Below, piece by piece: positions 53,551-62,606 of a stretch of 64,000 nucleotides of DNA (positions are counted from its first letter, which is position 1; every line of letters starts with the position of its first letter). The notes beneath the pieces are model-generated. The model worked only from the letters and a program-made list of their open reading frames with translations. It did not search any database and had not been told where the DNA came from. Made by a program: the position numbers and the translations under genes. The stretch spans positions 82,006 through 146,005 of the forward strand of contig JAETQF010000003.1 in the NCBI GenBank assembly GCA_021770845.1, in the 5' to 3' direction. This DNA is from Oscillospiraceae bacterium. GTDB lineage: Bacteria > Bacillota > Clostridia > Oscillospirales > Oscillospiraceae.

Positions 53551-54324
53551 ATGGAGCTGATCACGCTGAAATCCCCCCGGGAGCAGGAGGCCATGCGCAG
53601 GGCCGGACGGATCACCGCCCAGGCCCGGGCACTGGCCGGAAGCATGGTGCGCCCAGGGATCTCCACCAAGGAGATTGATGACGCGGTGCGCCGGTTTATC
53701 CGGGGCAAGGGGGCGGAACCCTCCTTTTTGGGATACGGCGGCTTCCCCGCCTCCACCTGCATTTCAGTGAACGAGGTGGTTATCCACGGGATCCCGTCCA
53801 GAAAGACTGTTCTGCGGGAAGGGGACATCGTCAGCGTTGACGTGGGGGCTTTTATTGACGGCTTCCACGGAGACTGCGCCGCCACCTACCCCTGCGGGGA
53901 GATCTCCCCTGAGGCCCGGCGGCTCATTGACGTGACCCGCCAGAGCTTCTGGGAGGGCTTCCAATTCGCGAAGGCGGGCCAGCGGGTGTCCGACATCTCC
54001 CACGCGGTTCAGCAGTACGTGGAGAAGCACGGCTATTCCGTGGTGCGGGACTTTGTGGGCCACGGCGTGGGGGCCAAGATGCACGAGGCCCCCGAGGTGC
54101 CCAACTTCGGCCCCGCCGGGCACGGCGCCCGGCTCCAGCCGGGTATGGCCATTGCCGTGGAGCCCATGGTGTGCGCCGGCGATTGGCCGGTGAAGGTGCT
54201 CAAGGACGGCTGGACTACCGTGTCAACGGACGGCTCGCTGGCGGCCCACTATGAGAACACCATCCTCATCACCCAGGACGGGCCCGAGATCACCACGGTC
54301 ACCGAGGACGGGGCCTATGAGTGA
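53551..54324 (+). CDS. map: Methionine aminopeptidase, type I
   Basis: 257-aa enzyme removing N-terminal Met. Metal ligands are seen in VSVDVGAFIDGFHGD (two Asp), GHGVGAKMHE (His), IAVEPMVCAG (Glu) and HYENTILIT (Glu). Starts 2 bp after adk; 8-bp overlap with the KOW gene. Confidence 0.97.
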   Translation: MELITLKSPREQEAMRRAGRITAQARALAGSMVRPGISTKEIDDAVRRFIRGKGAEPSFLGYGGFPASTCISVNEVVIHGIPSRKTVLREGDIVSVDVGAFIDGFHGDCAATYPCGEISPEARRLIDVTRQSFWEGFQFAKAGQRVSDISHAVQQYVEKHGYSVVRDFVGHGVGAKMHEAPEVPNFGPAGHGARLQPGMAIAVEPMVCAGDWPVKVLKDGWTTVSTDGSLAAHYENTILITQDGPEITTVTEDGAYE

Positions 54325-54607
54325 GTGCACAGGCTGGATCGTCCGGGCAAACGCCGGACGGGACAGGGACGGGCTGTTCTGCGTCGTGGGCATGGATCAG
54401 GAGGGAAAGCGGCTGCTGCTGGCCGACGGCAAGCGGCGCAAGTGCGCGCGGCCCAAGGCCAAACAGCCGGGGCACGTCACCGTGCTGGCCGGCTCCCCCC
54501 AGGGATATGATCACCCCGCCATTCAAAAGCTGAAGCAGGGCGAGGCCCTGAGCGACAAGGAATTGAGAAGGGCGCTGGCCGCGTTCCGAGATCAACTGGA
54601 GGTATGA
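54317..54607 (+). CDS. KOW-domain RNA-binding protein (L14e-like)
   Basis: 96-aa protein commonly found between map and infA in Firmicutes. N-terminal KOW-like barrel: [40 protein letters not shown]; then a charged helical C-terminus ([18 protein letters not shown]). Presumed RNA binding by family; function unknown. Overlaps map. Confidence 0.88.
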   Translation: MSECTGWIVRANAGRDRDGLFCVVGMDQEGKRLLLADGKRRKCARPKAKQPGHVTVLAGSPQGYDHPAIQKLKQGEALSDKELRRALAAFRDQLEV

Positions 54608-54611
54608 CGCT

Positions 54612-54830
54612 TTGGCAAAAGACGACATGATCGAGTTGGAGGGCGTCGTCACCGAGGCCCTGCCTAACACCACGTTCAACGTGGATATTGGAAATGGACA
54701 CATTATCCTGGCACACATCTCCGGGAAGCTGCGCATGAACTTCATCCGCATCCTCCCCGGCGACAAGGTCACGGTTCAGATGTCGCCCTACGACCTGACC
54801 CGGGGCCGGATTACCTGGCGTTCCAAGTAA
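54612..54830 (+). CDS. infA: Translation initiation factor IF-1
   Basis: 72-aa OB-fold IF-1 including the initiator. The start is TTG 54612, because GGAGGT (54598-54603) is spaced 8 bp from it and the 72-residue length is canonical; ATG 54627 would delete conserved residues. [20 protein letters not shown] and the end [13 protein letters not shown] are typical. Confidence 0.95.
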   Translation: MAKDDMIELEGVVTEALPNTTFNVDIGNGHIILAHISGKLRMNFIRILPGDKVTVQMSPYDLTRGRITWRSK

Positions 54831-55059
54831 ACTATCAACGACCGAGTTGAAACGGACTGTCACCCGTTGGGGCCTTGCCTCCACAGGTGCGCCGAAACCG
54901 GCGGCCGAAGGCCGCCCCAAACCGAAGCCCAGCGAAGCGGGTTCGGTTTGGAGAGGAGGAGCGGCGGAGTGAACGAGCCCTCGCGCTTGCGCGGGGGTGA
55001 GCGATACGCAGCCCGCGACGACGAGGGGCCATTCAGGCATTGTACAGGAGGTTATTAAC
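54831..55059 (+). other. Palindrome-rich 229-bp gap inside the ribosomal cluster
   Basis: Between infA and rpmJ. Contains CGGCC-GAA-GGCCG (about 54902-54914) and a 10-bp perfect stem CCAAACCGAA (54917-54926) / TTCGGTTTGG (54942-54951). No terminator T-run follows and I see no supported gene, so it may be an RNA processing or regulatory spacer. Confidence 0.5.
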
Positions 55060-55173
55060 ATGAAAGTCAGACCGTCTGTCAAGCCCATGTGCGAGAAGTG
55101 CAAGATCATCAAGCGCAAGGGCAAAGTCATGGTCATTTGCGAGAACCCCAAGCACAAGCAGAGACAAGGTTAA
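55060..55173 (+). CDS. rpmJ: 50S ribosomal protein L36, zinc type
   Basis: 37-aa L36: [20 protein letters not shown] at the start, with CxxC, a later Cys and His ([13 protein letters not shown]) completing the zinc site. RBS AGGAGGTTATTAAC. Confidence 0.97.
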   Translation: MKVRPSVKPMCEKCKIIKRKGKVMVICENPKHKQRQG

Positions 55174-55189
55174 AGGAGGGACATAGAGT

Positions 55190-55558
55190 ATGGCACGTAT
55201 TGCCGGCATTGATCTGCCGAAGGAGAAGCGAGTCGAGATCGGACTCACCTATATTTATGGCATCGGCCGCACCAGCGCGAGCAAGATCCTGGAGAAGGCG
55301 GGCATCAACCCCGATACCCGCGTGAAGGATCTCACCGACGCCGAGGAGGCCAAGCTGCGTGAGATCATCGGCCACGAGTACACCGTGGAGGGCGACCTGC
55401 GCCGCAACGTGGCGATGGACATCAAGCGCCTGACCGAGATCGGCTGCTACCGGGGCATCCGCCATCGCAAGGGCCTTCCTGTGCGCGGCCAGCGCTCCAA
55501 AACCAACGCGCGTACCCGTAAGGGTCCCAAGCGCACCGTCGCCAACAAGAAGAAGTAA
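55190..55558 (+). CDS. rpsM: 30S ribosomal protein S13
   Basis: 122-aa S13 contacting L5 and t[42 protein letters not shown] and [18 protein letters not shown] are visible. Confidence 0.97.
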   Translation: MARIAGIDLPKEKRVEIGLTYIYGIGRTSASKILEKAGINPDTRVKDLTDAEEAKLREIIGHEYTVEGDLRRNVAMDIKRLTEIGCYRGIRHRKGLPVRGQRSKTNARTRKGPKRTVANKKK

Positions 55559-55573
55559 GGAGGGATCAATCAC

Positions 55574-55969
55574 ATGGCTGCTAATAAGAAAACCATCAAG
55601 CGCCGCCGCGAGCGCAAAAATGTGGAGAAGGGTCAGGTGCATATCCGCTCCTCCTTCAACAACACCATGATCACCGTCACCGATATGCAGGGCAACGCCC
55701 TGTCCTGGGCTTCCTCCGGTGAGATGGGCTTCCGGGGCTCCCGGAAATCCACCCCCTTCGCCGCCCAGACCGCCGCCGAGACCGCCGCCAACGCCGCCAT
55801 CGAGCAGTGCGGCCTGAAAAGCGTGGAGGTGTACGTCAAGGGCCCCGGACAGGGCCGCGAGGCCGCCATCCGGGCGCTGCAGGCTGTGGGCCTGGAGGTC
55901 ACCCTCATCAAGGACGTGACCCCCGTGCCCCACAACGGCTGCCGTCCCCCCAAGCGCCGCCGCGTCTGA
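55574..55969 (+). CDS. rpsK: 30S ribosomal protein S11
   Basis: 131-aa S11 of the platform. [40 protein letters not shown] and the end [11 protein letters not shown] are typical. Confidence 0.97.
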   Translation: MAANKKTIKRRRERKNVEKGQVHIRSSFNNTMITVTDMQGNALSWASSGEMGFRGSRKSTPFAAQTAAETAANAAIEQCGLKSVEVYVKGPGQGREAAIRALQAVGLEVTLIKDVTPVPHNGCRPPKRRRV

Positions 55970-55990
55970 TCTGGAAGGAGGAAAACCGAT

Positions 55991-56590
55991 ATGGCTAAGA
56001 ATATGCAGCCCTACCTGAAGCGCTGCCGCACGCTGGGCATCTCCCCCGCCGTCATGGGCGTGAACAAGGAGTCCAACCGGAACCCCGGCCCCCAGCGCCG
56101 CCCCAAGAAGAGCGAGTACGCGCTCCAGCTCACCGAGAAGCAGAAGGTCAAGTTCGTCTACGGCGTGCTGGAGAAGCAGTTCCGCGCCTACTACGAGAAG
56201 GCCGCCCGCATGAAGGGCAACACCGGCGACGAGCTGATGACCCTGCTGGAGCGCCGGCTGGACAACGTGGTGTTCCGCCTGGGTCTGGCCGCCACCCGGC
56301 GTGAGGCCCGGCAGCTGGTCAACCACGGCCACTTCACCGTCAACGGCAAGCGGGTGAATATCCCCTCCTACCTGGTCAAGACCGGCGATGTGGTGGCCGT
56401 GCGGGACAAGAGCCGCTCCTCCGCCAAGTTCAAGAAGATGGTGGAGGACGACCGGTTCGTGGCCGCCCCCAAGTGGCTGGAGAAGGCGAAGAACGCGCCG
56501 CTGGAGGGCAAGGTCGTTGCCATGCCTCAGCGGGACGACATCGACTTCGACGTTGCTGTTAACCTCATCGTGGAGTTGTACTCCAAGTAA
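55991..56590 (+). CDS. rpsD: 30S ribosomal protein S4
   Basis: 199-aa S4, primary 16S rRNA binder. KKSEYALQLTEKQKVKFVYG, an S4-domain with LERRLDNVVFRLGLAATRRE, RQLVNHGHFTVNGKRVNIPS, and a full C-terminus. The following 129-bp gap to rpoA shows no gene. Confidence 0.97.
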   Translation: MAKNMQPYLKRCRTLGISPAVMGVNKESNRNPGPQRRPKKSEYALQLTEKQKVKFVYGVLEKQFRAYYEKAARMKGNTGDELMTLLERRLDNVVFRLGLAATRREARQLVNHGHFTVNGKRVNIPSYLVKTGDVVAVRDKSRSSAKFKKMVEDDRFVAAPKWLEKAKNAPLEGKVVAMPQRDDIDFDVAVNLIVELYSK

Positions 56591-56719
56591 TGCCGGCCAT
56601 CCGTCGGTATTATCGGGAGGCCTGCCGTCCCATGGGGCGGCGGGCTGCCCGGCGTACAACGACCCTACCGAGCGATTCCCGGCAACAAACGCCACTGTAA
56701 AAGGAGGGTAACACACGAT

Positions 56720-57670
56720 ATGGTAGAAATCCAGAAGCCGCGTATCGAATGTATCGAGAATGTGGGCGACGATTCCTACGGGAAATACGTGGTCGAGCCG
56801 CTGGAGCGGGGCTATGGCACCACCATCGGCAACTCCCTGCGCCGCATCCTGCTGTCCTCGCTGCCCGGCACGGCGGTCACCACCGTCAAAATCGCCGGCG
56901 TGCAGCACGAGTTCTCCGTCATCCCCGGCGTCAAGGAGGACGTGACGGAGATTGTCCTCAACATCAAGGGCATCATCGCCAAGCTGTACAGCGAGGGCGT
57001 CAAAACGGTCTACATCGAGGCCGCCGGCGAGGGCGCCGTCACCGCGGGGGATATCAAGGCCGACAGCGATGTGGAGATCCTGAACCCGGAGCACCACATC
57101 GCCACCTTGGGGCCCGAGGCCACCCTCAACATGGAGCTCACCCTGTCCCAGGGCCGGGGCTATGTCACCGCCGACCGGAACAAGCCCTCTCAGACCATCA
57201 TCGGCGTCATCCCCGTGGACTCGGTGTACACCCCCGTGCGGAAGGTGAACTACTTCGTGGAGAACACCCGCGTGGGCGACGCCACAGACTACGATAAGCT
57301 GACGCTGGAGGTCTGGACCAACGGCACGATTTCCGCCCGGGACGCTGTCTCCCTGGGCGCCCGGATTCTGGTGGATCACTTTACCCTGTTCACCGATTTG
57401 TCCGAAACCATGGGATCCAAGGCCACCGTGGTGGAGAAGGCCGAGGCCCAGCGCGACAAGGTGCTGGAGCTGACCATCGAGGAGCTGGATCTGTCCGTGC
57501 GCTCCTTCAACTGCCTGAAGCGGGCCAACATCAACACCGTGGAGGACCTCATCTCCAAGACCGAGGACGAGATGATGAAGGTGCGTAACCTGGGCCGTAA
57601 GTCCCTGGAGGAAGTCATCAACAAGCTGGCGATGATGGGCCTGTCCCTGGCCAGCGACGAGAACCTGTAA
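56720..57670 (+). CDS. rpoA: RNA polymerase subunit alpha
   Basis: 316-aa alpha subunit. The N-terminal assembly domain ([20 protein letters not shown]) and the C-terminal DNA/UP-element domain at about residues 245-305 ([39 protein letters not shown]) are present. RBS AAGGAGGGTAA. Confidence 0.98.
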   Translation: MVEIQKPRIECIENVGDDSYGKYVVEPLERGYGTTIGNSLRRILLSSLPGTAVTTVKIAGVQHEFSVIPGVKEDVTEIVLNIKGIIAKLYSEGVKTVYIEAAGEGAVTAGDIKADSDVEILNPEHHIATLGPEATLNMELTLSQGRGYVTADRNKPSQTIIGVIPVDSVYTPVRKVNYFVENTRVGDATDYDKLTLEVWTNGTISARDAVSLGARILVDHFTLFTDLSETMGSKATVVEKAEAQRDKVLELTIEELDLSVRSFNCLKRANINTVEDLISKTEDEMMKVRNLGRKSLEEVINKLAMMGLSLASDENL

Positions 57671-57683
57671 GACTGTCCCCTGC

Positions 57684-57757
57684 GTAGGGGCGCACATTGT
57701 GCGACCGTATGCAACAGGCGACGGTTAACGGCGGGCGGACAATGTCCGCCCCTACAG
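57684..57757. repeat. GTAGGGG-type inverted repeat, copy 3
   Basis: Left end GTAGGGGCGCACATTGTGCG, right end GGGCGGACAATGTCCGCCCC followed by TAC; each end is itself a hairpin. It lies in the 205-bp gap between rpoA and rplQ, so a mobile-type repeat sits inside the alpha operon. Rest of the gap is unremarkable. Confidence 0.75.
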
Positions 57758-57875
57758 CCGACGAGGCGGCGCGGAAGTATGTAACGTTCCTGTCCGCGCA
57801 CACGGTTGTGTCCCCTATGGGCGCCAGAACGAATTTAGTTCACCCCGCCAAGCGGGGCCAAAGGAGTGCTTTACA

Positions 57876-58217
57876 ATGGCTAAGAACCGCAAGCTGGGCC
57901 GCACCAGCGACCAGCGCCGCGCTATGCTGCGCGCCATGACCACCTATCTGCTGGAGAATGGGCAGATCAAGACCACCTACTCCCGGGCCAAAGAGGTCGC
58001 CCCCATCGCGGAGAAGATGATCACCCTGGCCAAAAAGAACAACCTGGCCGCTTACCGGCAGGTGCTGGCCTACGTCACCAAGGAGGACGTGGCCAAGAAG
58101 CTGTTCGACCAGATCGGCCCCAAGTACGCCGACCGCAACGGCGGCTATACCCGGGTGCTGAAGCTGGGCCCCCGCCGCGGCGACGCCGCCGAGATGGCCA
58201 TCGTTCAGCTGGTGTAA
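57876..58217 (+). CDS. rplQ: 50S ribosomal protein L17
   Basis: 113-aa L17. [40 protein letters not shown] and [20 protein letters not shown] are visible. Last gene of the cluster. Confidence 0.97.
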   Translation: MAKNRKLGRTSDQRRAMLRAMTTYLLENGQIKTTYSRAKEVAPIAEKMITLAKKNNLAAYRQVLAYVTKEDVAKKLFDQIGPKYADRNGGYTRVLKLGPRRGDAAEMAIVQLV

Positions 58218-58277
58218 ACCAAAGGCGCTTGAAGCCGTTACTGACCCAGGCGGTTGTCCGGCGTTTTCTCTCGGCAA

Positions 58278-58323
58278 CCACACAAAAGCCCTCTGCCGCT
58301 TTGGCAGGGGGCTTTTTGTGTGG
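58278..58323 (+). terminator. Terminator of the ribosomal cluster
   Basis: Long stem, left arm 58278-58297 (CCACACAAAAGCCCTCTGCC), right arm 58303-58323, with a 5-nt loop and an internal T-run (CTTTTTGTG). Confidence 0.85.
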
Positions 58324-58328
58324 CGATA

Positions 58329-58357
58329 TTGACTTTTTGGGTCGGATCCTGTAACAT
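58329..58357 (+). promoter_or_regulatory. Promoter of the 27-aa ORF
   Basis: TTGACT (58329-58334), 17-bp spacer, TAACAT (58352-58357), immediately after the rplQ terminator; leader of about 70 nt to the start at 58434. Confidence 0.65.
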
Positions 58358-58433
58358 GGACAGGAGGGGTTCCGTGGGAGAAACCCGGCGACGGCAGGCG
58401 GTTTGCTGCACCAACCCGAAAGGGGGTGTAGAG

Positions 58434-58517
58434 ATGCCGATTACCTTAACGTTTCATGTGTTCGGTTGTACCGTCACAGTGAAGGTAAAAAGCGACAACC
58501 GCCACTCGGCCAAGTGA
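58434..58517 (+). CDS. 27-aa hydrophobic/beta-type peptide, candidate type I toxin or regulatory peptide
   Basis: Predicted peptide with hydrophobic-aromatic alternation in its first half (MPITLTFHVFGCTVTVKVK) and a polar tail ending DNRHSAK. The RBS AAAGGGGGTG is near ideal, and it has its own promoter. A consensus promoter on the opposite strand (58602-58630) fires toward its 3' end and has a terminator-like hairpin overlapping the stop codon region. I do not recognise the family with certainty. The alternating pattern is less helix-like than known membrane toxins. Confidence 0.55.
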   Translation: MPITLTFHVFGCTVTVKVKSDNRHSAK

Positions 58518-58596
58518 CGGCTGTCCTGTGCTTTGCACAACAGTTCTATAACTTAGTTTGAGCCAAACCGCTTGCCCGGGGTGGGAAGCCGCCTCT
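58487..58596 (-). ncRNA. Candidate antisense RNA convergent to the 27-aa ORF
   Basis: Predicted transcript of about 110 nt from the promoter at 58602-58630. It would end after the hairpin formed by ACAGCCGTCACT/AGTGGCGGTTGT (about 58526-58497), followed by CGCTTTTTA. It overlaps the last 10 codons of the 27-aa ORF. Ends are inferred from sequence only. Confidence 0.45.
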
Positions 58597-58601
58597 CCTT
58601 T

Positions 58602-58630
58602 ATTATAACTGGACGGCGGGGGGCTGTCAA
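58602..58630 (-). promoter_or_regulatory. Consensus promoter on the minus strand
   Basis: TTGACA (58630-58625), exactly 17 bp, TATAAT (58607-58602): a full consensus match. No gene-length ORF lies downstream on that strand before the convergent rplQ, so the product should be a short RNA. Confidence 0.8.
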
Positions 58631-58720
58631 GGGACAACGGCTGCGTGGACGGGAGGCTGTCAAGGGATAACGGCTGCGTGGACGGGAGACTGTCAAGGGA
58701 CAACGGCTGCGTGGGCCGGG
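58622..58720. repeat. Three tandem 33-bp repeats
   Basis: Units begin at 58622, 58655 and 58688, each starting GGCTGTCAAGGGACAACGG (or GACTGTCAAGGG) and ending GGACGGGA, with a few substitutions. On the minus strand every unit carries CTTGACAG. Only the first unit is followed by a TATAAT at the right distance. Confidence 0.88.
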
Positions 58721-58843
58721 GAGGGCGCACGAGAACCGCGTCCCGGGCCAAAACGTTTGCAAATTGGTTATTTTTGCACGTTTTGGGCCGGTTTGCGCTG
58801 CTTTCGCCTTTGTTACAGTTGTGTTACACTTGGGCTTGGCCCA

Positions 58844-58872
58844 TTGACTTTGACTTCGGGCGGCGCTATAAT
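58844..58872 (+). promoter_or_regulatory. Strong promoter of the SLH surface-protein gene
   Basis: TTGACT (58844-58849), 17-bp spacer, TATAAT (58867-58872); leader about 70 nt; RBS GAAGGAGGAAA. The region 58721-58843 has no gene. Confidence 0.85.
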
Positions 58873-58948
58873 GCAAACAGCCTCGGGGAAGGAAGCGCAT
58901 ACCTCACCCCCCCCCTACGGCAAAAATTTTGAAGGAGGAAACAATCCA

Positions 58949-61900
58949 ATGAGAAACTTGAAAAAGTTCCTCGCGCTGGTTCTGGCGATGATGATGACGT
59001 TCAGCCTGATGATTACCGCGAACGCTTCTTACACCGCCAACAGCGACTTCTCGGACGCCGAGTCCCTCACGCCTGAGTTCCGTGAGGCCGTCTCCGTCCT
59101 GGAGGGCTTGGAAGTCTTCGAGGGTTACGAGGACGGCACGTTCAAGCCCAAGAACAACATCACCCGCGCCGAGGTGGCGACCATCGTCTACCGCCTGGCT
59201 ACCGGCGATGTGAAGGGCGCTCAGGCTAATCTGTACAAGGATTACGCCACCTTTACCGATGTGAAGGCTGACCACTGGGCCGCCGGCTACATCAACTACT
59301 GCGCCAACGCCGAGTGGATTGCCGGCTACGGCAACGGCAAGTTCGGCCCCAACGACCAGGTGACCGGCTATCAGGCCGCCTCCATGATCCTGCGGGCCGT
59401 CGGCTACGGCAAGAACAAGGAGTTCGTGGGCTCCGGCTGGCAGGTGCAGACCGCCAACTTCAGCCGCTCTCTGGGCCTGCTGAAGAACGTGGACGACACC
59501 ACCTACGCCAACACCCTGAACCAGGCCGCTCCCCGTGAGCTGGTGGCCGAGATCCTGTTCCAGGCCGGCCTGATCAACACCGTGGTGTGGAACCAGCTGA
59601 CCGGCTATCGGCCCGGCAACCCCGTGCAGGGCGCCGCTTGGGATGGCGCCGGCCTGGCTTGGGAGAACTTCAAGCTGGACGTGGGCAGCTATCAGACCAT
59701 TGACAAGTGGGGCCGTCCCGGCTACTACTGGTACAAGAACACCAACACCGCCGCCAACCGGGTGGCCACCATCAGCCTGGATCCCGCGCTGGAGTTCAAC
59801 ACCGCGTGGAAAGAGTGCGATGTGGCCCACGAGCTGGGCATCAGCACCAACGACACCTTTACGCTGTTCGTCAACAGCAATGGGTACTCCACCGATGAGT
59901 ACATGATCGAGGCCACCGACACCGTGACCCGCGTGGGCGGCCAGGGCCGTATCACTGAGTTCTACGACAGCGACACCCATCCCTACAAGAACCTCTATGG
60001 CCGTACCCGTGGCGACTGGAGCCAGAGCGTGACCATGATCGACACCTATCTGGCCAAGGTTACCCGCGTGACCGAGCGCGTACTGGATCGTCAGGGCCAC
60101 GTGATCACCCCCGCTTACCTGTACCTGGACGTGTATGACGGCCACGGCGTTGGCCCCGCCGACAAGACCGGCGTGTTCTTCGCCGCCGGGAGCGCCGCCA
60201 AGCGGAACACCAGCGAGCACCGCCTGTCCGACGACGCCGCCAACTGGGCCTACGCCGCCGGTGACATGATTCTGGTTCGCGGCTACAGCGATGCCAGTCA
60301 GGGTGAGAGCGGCGCGAACACCACCGGCCTGAACCACTATGATCCGGTCACGGCCAATACTCCGAACCAGGCCGCTATTGAGAAGGAAGCCTTTGAGAAC
60401 AATAAGCTGCTGCCCGCTGGCGCCAACTTTGCTAACGACAGCAAGACCACTGGCAAGGGTGCCGTTGCCCTGGAGGTCGTGGGCAAGGCCACCGCTCAGA
60501 AGGCCGACATGAAGACTGGCAAGCAGAGCGTGACCTACTGGAGCCAGGACAAGCACACTGTGGACGGCACCGACTACAACGATGCCATGACCCTGTACCT
60601 GGATGAGGCCGGCACCACTACCGGCACCACCTTCGCCTGGTACTTCGATGAGTTCAACAACATCATCGGCATCGACAACGTGCCCGACACCATCAACTAC
60701 GGCGTGATCACCAGCATCTACAGCGCTTTCGACCAGGGCGAGTCCGCCACCAGCGGCACCGCTAAGGCCGTCGCCAACGTGCTGTACGCCAATGGCACCA
60801 CCGGCACCATCACCATCGACAAGTTCCTGATGAGTGGTACTACTGCCACCGGCCACGGCACCCCGGGCACCTCGATGCAGGTGGCTGCCAACAGCCTGGA
60901 GCTGCTTCCCGTGTACGACAACACCAACAACGCGGCCCTGACCGGCAGCCTCCGTAATGGCACCGCTCCGAGCAACGTGGCGAATATCGGCTGGCTGCAC
61001 GTGGCCCCCGTCATCAACGTGAACGCCGTTGAGAACGGCCAGAACAACACTGGCAACAACTACTTCGGCGTGCTGCGCGGCAACCTGTTCAAGTTCGTGG
61101 CCTCCACCGACGGCAACATGACCGCCATTGAAGTGGCTGGCAACAACGCCAACAACGGCATTTACACTGGGCACTACAACAAAATGACCGCTGTCAATGG
61201 CGCCAAGCTGTACAAGAACTTCGGCTACATTGACCTGACCACTGCTACCGGCGCCAAAGCCGATGTGCGGCTGGATTCCGACGCCCGCATCATGGTTCGG
61301 GCCAGCGCCGACAGCACCGCCGTGGCCTGCTACGACATGACCACCCTGCCCGGCGACGTGACCCTGTACCATGATGGCGCTAATCACAGCGAGGTTGACT
61401 GGGTCGATACCGACAACGACGGCCGCGCCGAGTACGTGTACGTCGTCGGCACCAGCGTGGGCACCAAGACCTACGGCCTGTTCTACTACAACGGCGGCGC
61501 CGCTCAGTGGAACGGCGTGGACAAGACCGGCACCCTGACCGGCTGGCTGAACGGCGATCCCGCCACCCTGACCTTCATCGGCGAGACCTCCTTCAACGCG
61601 GTGCGCGACAGCCAGGCTTACGCCGGCCACCTGTTCGGCGTGGAGCTGACCAACGGTGTGGTGACCTATGTGTACGACAAGGATAATACGGCAAGGCATC
61701 ACTGGCTGCTGTGGGATTACGACACCAGCGGCATGAGCGCGAACGCGGTCAGCGACTTCACCAAGCTGTGGAAGAACATCACAACCTCGACTCAGGACGA
61801 CTTCAAGGTGGGTACCGCCAACGGCAACCCGTACACCCAGTACACCGCAGCCATCTACAAGAAGGACGTGACTGGGACCCCGAACTCTGCCAATGCCTAC

Positions 61901-62527
61901 GAGGCTAACCTGTCCTATGACGCGGCCGCCGGTGTGGTGTACGTGGACAGCGCCCCCGCTAATGGCAAGTTCGATGCCGACGGCGAGGCCGCCAGCGCTT
62001 ACTACCTGAACGCCACCTCCAAGGTCTATGGCCTGGGCATGGGCGTGACTGAGGACGGCGCTATCCTGGATTACCTGAACAAGTCTACCACCAACGATGT
62101 GACCATCGTCTACGAGCAGACCGGCGTGCGGGCCATCCTGGAGATCTACGTGGCTACCGACCCGAACGTGACGCCTTCCACCCCTGGTGACAGCAGCAGC
62201 GCGACCCTGAGTCTCACTTCTGCTCCGGGTGTCAGCCCCATTACGATTGGCCTGACCTACGCCAACAATAGCGGTGTGACAATGGCCAGCGTGAGCGCCA
62301 AAGTGTGGTATCGTCTGGCGGGCACCAACAACGCTTGGATCAGCCTGGGAACCATTAATGGTACTTCCGGTGCCATTAACGATGGGGCCACTGAGACATC
62401 TTGGAGTGCTGTCCCGAGCTTTACTGGCGCCGGCGCCACCTACTATGAGGTGTATACGGAAGTGACTGCCAAGACCGCCGCCAATGTGAGCTACACCTAC
62501 ACGGATACCCTCACTGTCCTCGGCTAA
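58949..62527 (+). CDS. SLH-domain surface protein, probable S-layer protein
   Basis: 1192-aa secreted protein. Signal peptide at about residues 1-26 (MRNLKKFLALVLAMMMTFSL, cleavage after ANA). Three SLH repeats cover about residues 30-210: FEGYEDGTFKPKNNITRAEV, WIAGYGNGKFGPNDQVTGYQ and a degenerate third; SLH domains bind pyruvylated wall polymer. The remaining nearly 1000 residues are Asn/Thr/Gly/Ala-rich beta-type sequence with few Cys, ending in an Ig-like domain after a Pro/Ser hinge (PSTPGDSSS). Codon choice is more restricted toward one codon per residue than in most neighbours, and the promoter and RBS are near consensus, so high expression is likely. Single gene with terminator at 62563. 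Confidence 0.88.
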   Translation: MRNLKKFLALVLAMMMTFSLMITANASYTANSDFSDAESLTPEFREAVSVLEGLEVFEGYEDGTFKPKNNITRAEVATIVYRLATGDVKGAQANLYKDYATFTDVKADHWAAGYINYCANAEWIAGYGNGKFGPNDQVTGYQAASMILRAVGYGKNKEFVGSGWQVQTANFSRSLGLLKNVDDTTYANTLNQAAPRELVAEILFQAGLINTVVWNQLTGYRPGNPVQGAAWDGAGLAWENFKLDVGSYQTIDKWGRPGYYWYKNTNTAANRVATISLDPALEFNTAWKECDVAHELGISTNDTFTLFVNSNGYSTDEYMIEATDTVTRVGGQGRITEFYDSDTHPYKNLYGRTRGDWSQSVTMIDTYLAKVTRVTERVLDRQGHVITPAYLYLDVYDGHGVGPADKTGVFFAAGSAAKRNTSEHRLSDDAANWAYAAGDMILVRGYSDASQGESGANTTGLNHYDPVTANTPNQAAIEKEAFENNKLLPAGANFANDSKTTGKGAVALEVVGKATAQKADMKTGKQSVTYWSQDKHTVDGTDYNDAMTLYLDEAGTTTGTTFAWYFDEFNNIIGIDNVPDTINYGVITSIYSAFDQGESATSGTAKAVANVLYANGTTGTITIDKFLMSGTTATGHGTPGTSMQVAANSLELLPVYDNTNNAALTGSLRNGTAPSNVANIGWLHVAPVINVNAVENGQNNTGNNYFGVLRGNLFKFVASTDGNMTAIEVAGNNANNGIYTGHYNKMTAVNGAKLYKNFGYIDLTTATGAKADVRLDSDARIMVRASADSTAVACYDMTTLPGDVTLYHDGANHSEVDWVDTDNDGRAEYVYVVGTSVGTKTYGLFYYNGGAAQWNGVDKTGTLTGWLNGDPATLTFIGETSFNAVRDSQAYAGHLFGVELTNGVVTYVYDKDNTARHHWLLWDYDTSGMSANAVSDFTKLWKNITTSTQDDFKVGTANGNPYTQYTAAIYKKDVTGTPNSANAYEANLSYDAAAGVVYVDSAPANGKFDADGEAASAYYLNATSKVYGLGMGVTEDGAILDYLNKSTTNDVTIVYEQTGVRAILEIYVATDPNVTPSTPGDSSSATLSLTSAPGVSPITIGLTYANNSGVTMASVSAKVWYRLAGTNNAWISLGTINGTSGAINDGATETSWSAVPSFTGAGATYYEVYTEVTAKTAANVSYTYTDTLTVLG

Positions 62528-62562
62528 TCGAATACAGAATTCTCTGTTTCGACAAAACGAGC

Positions 62563-62597
62563 AAAAGGCCCCCCGGGATTTTCCCGGGGGGCCTTTT
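62563..62597. terminator. Terminator of the SLH gene and the convergent tail-fibre-like gene
   Basis: AAAAGGCCCCCCGGGA (about 62563-62578) / TCCCGGGGGGCCTTTT with a TTT loop, followed by a T-run. A second weaker hairpin (ACAGAATTCTCTGT) lies at about 62534-62547. Confidence 0.9.
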
Positions 62598-62606
62598 TCG
62601 CCCTGT

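Noticed and set aside
54867..55058. Small ORF between infA and rpmJ (63 codons)
   Set aside because: No RBS, Arg/Gly-rich low complexity and covered by hairpins; more likely an untranslated spacer.
55133..57697. An 854-codon minus-strand open frame across rpsM-rpoA
   Set aside because: Spans five clear ribosomal or polymerase genes and their spacers; stop-free only because of GC-rich codon bias.
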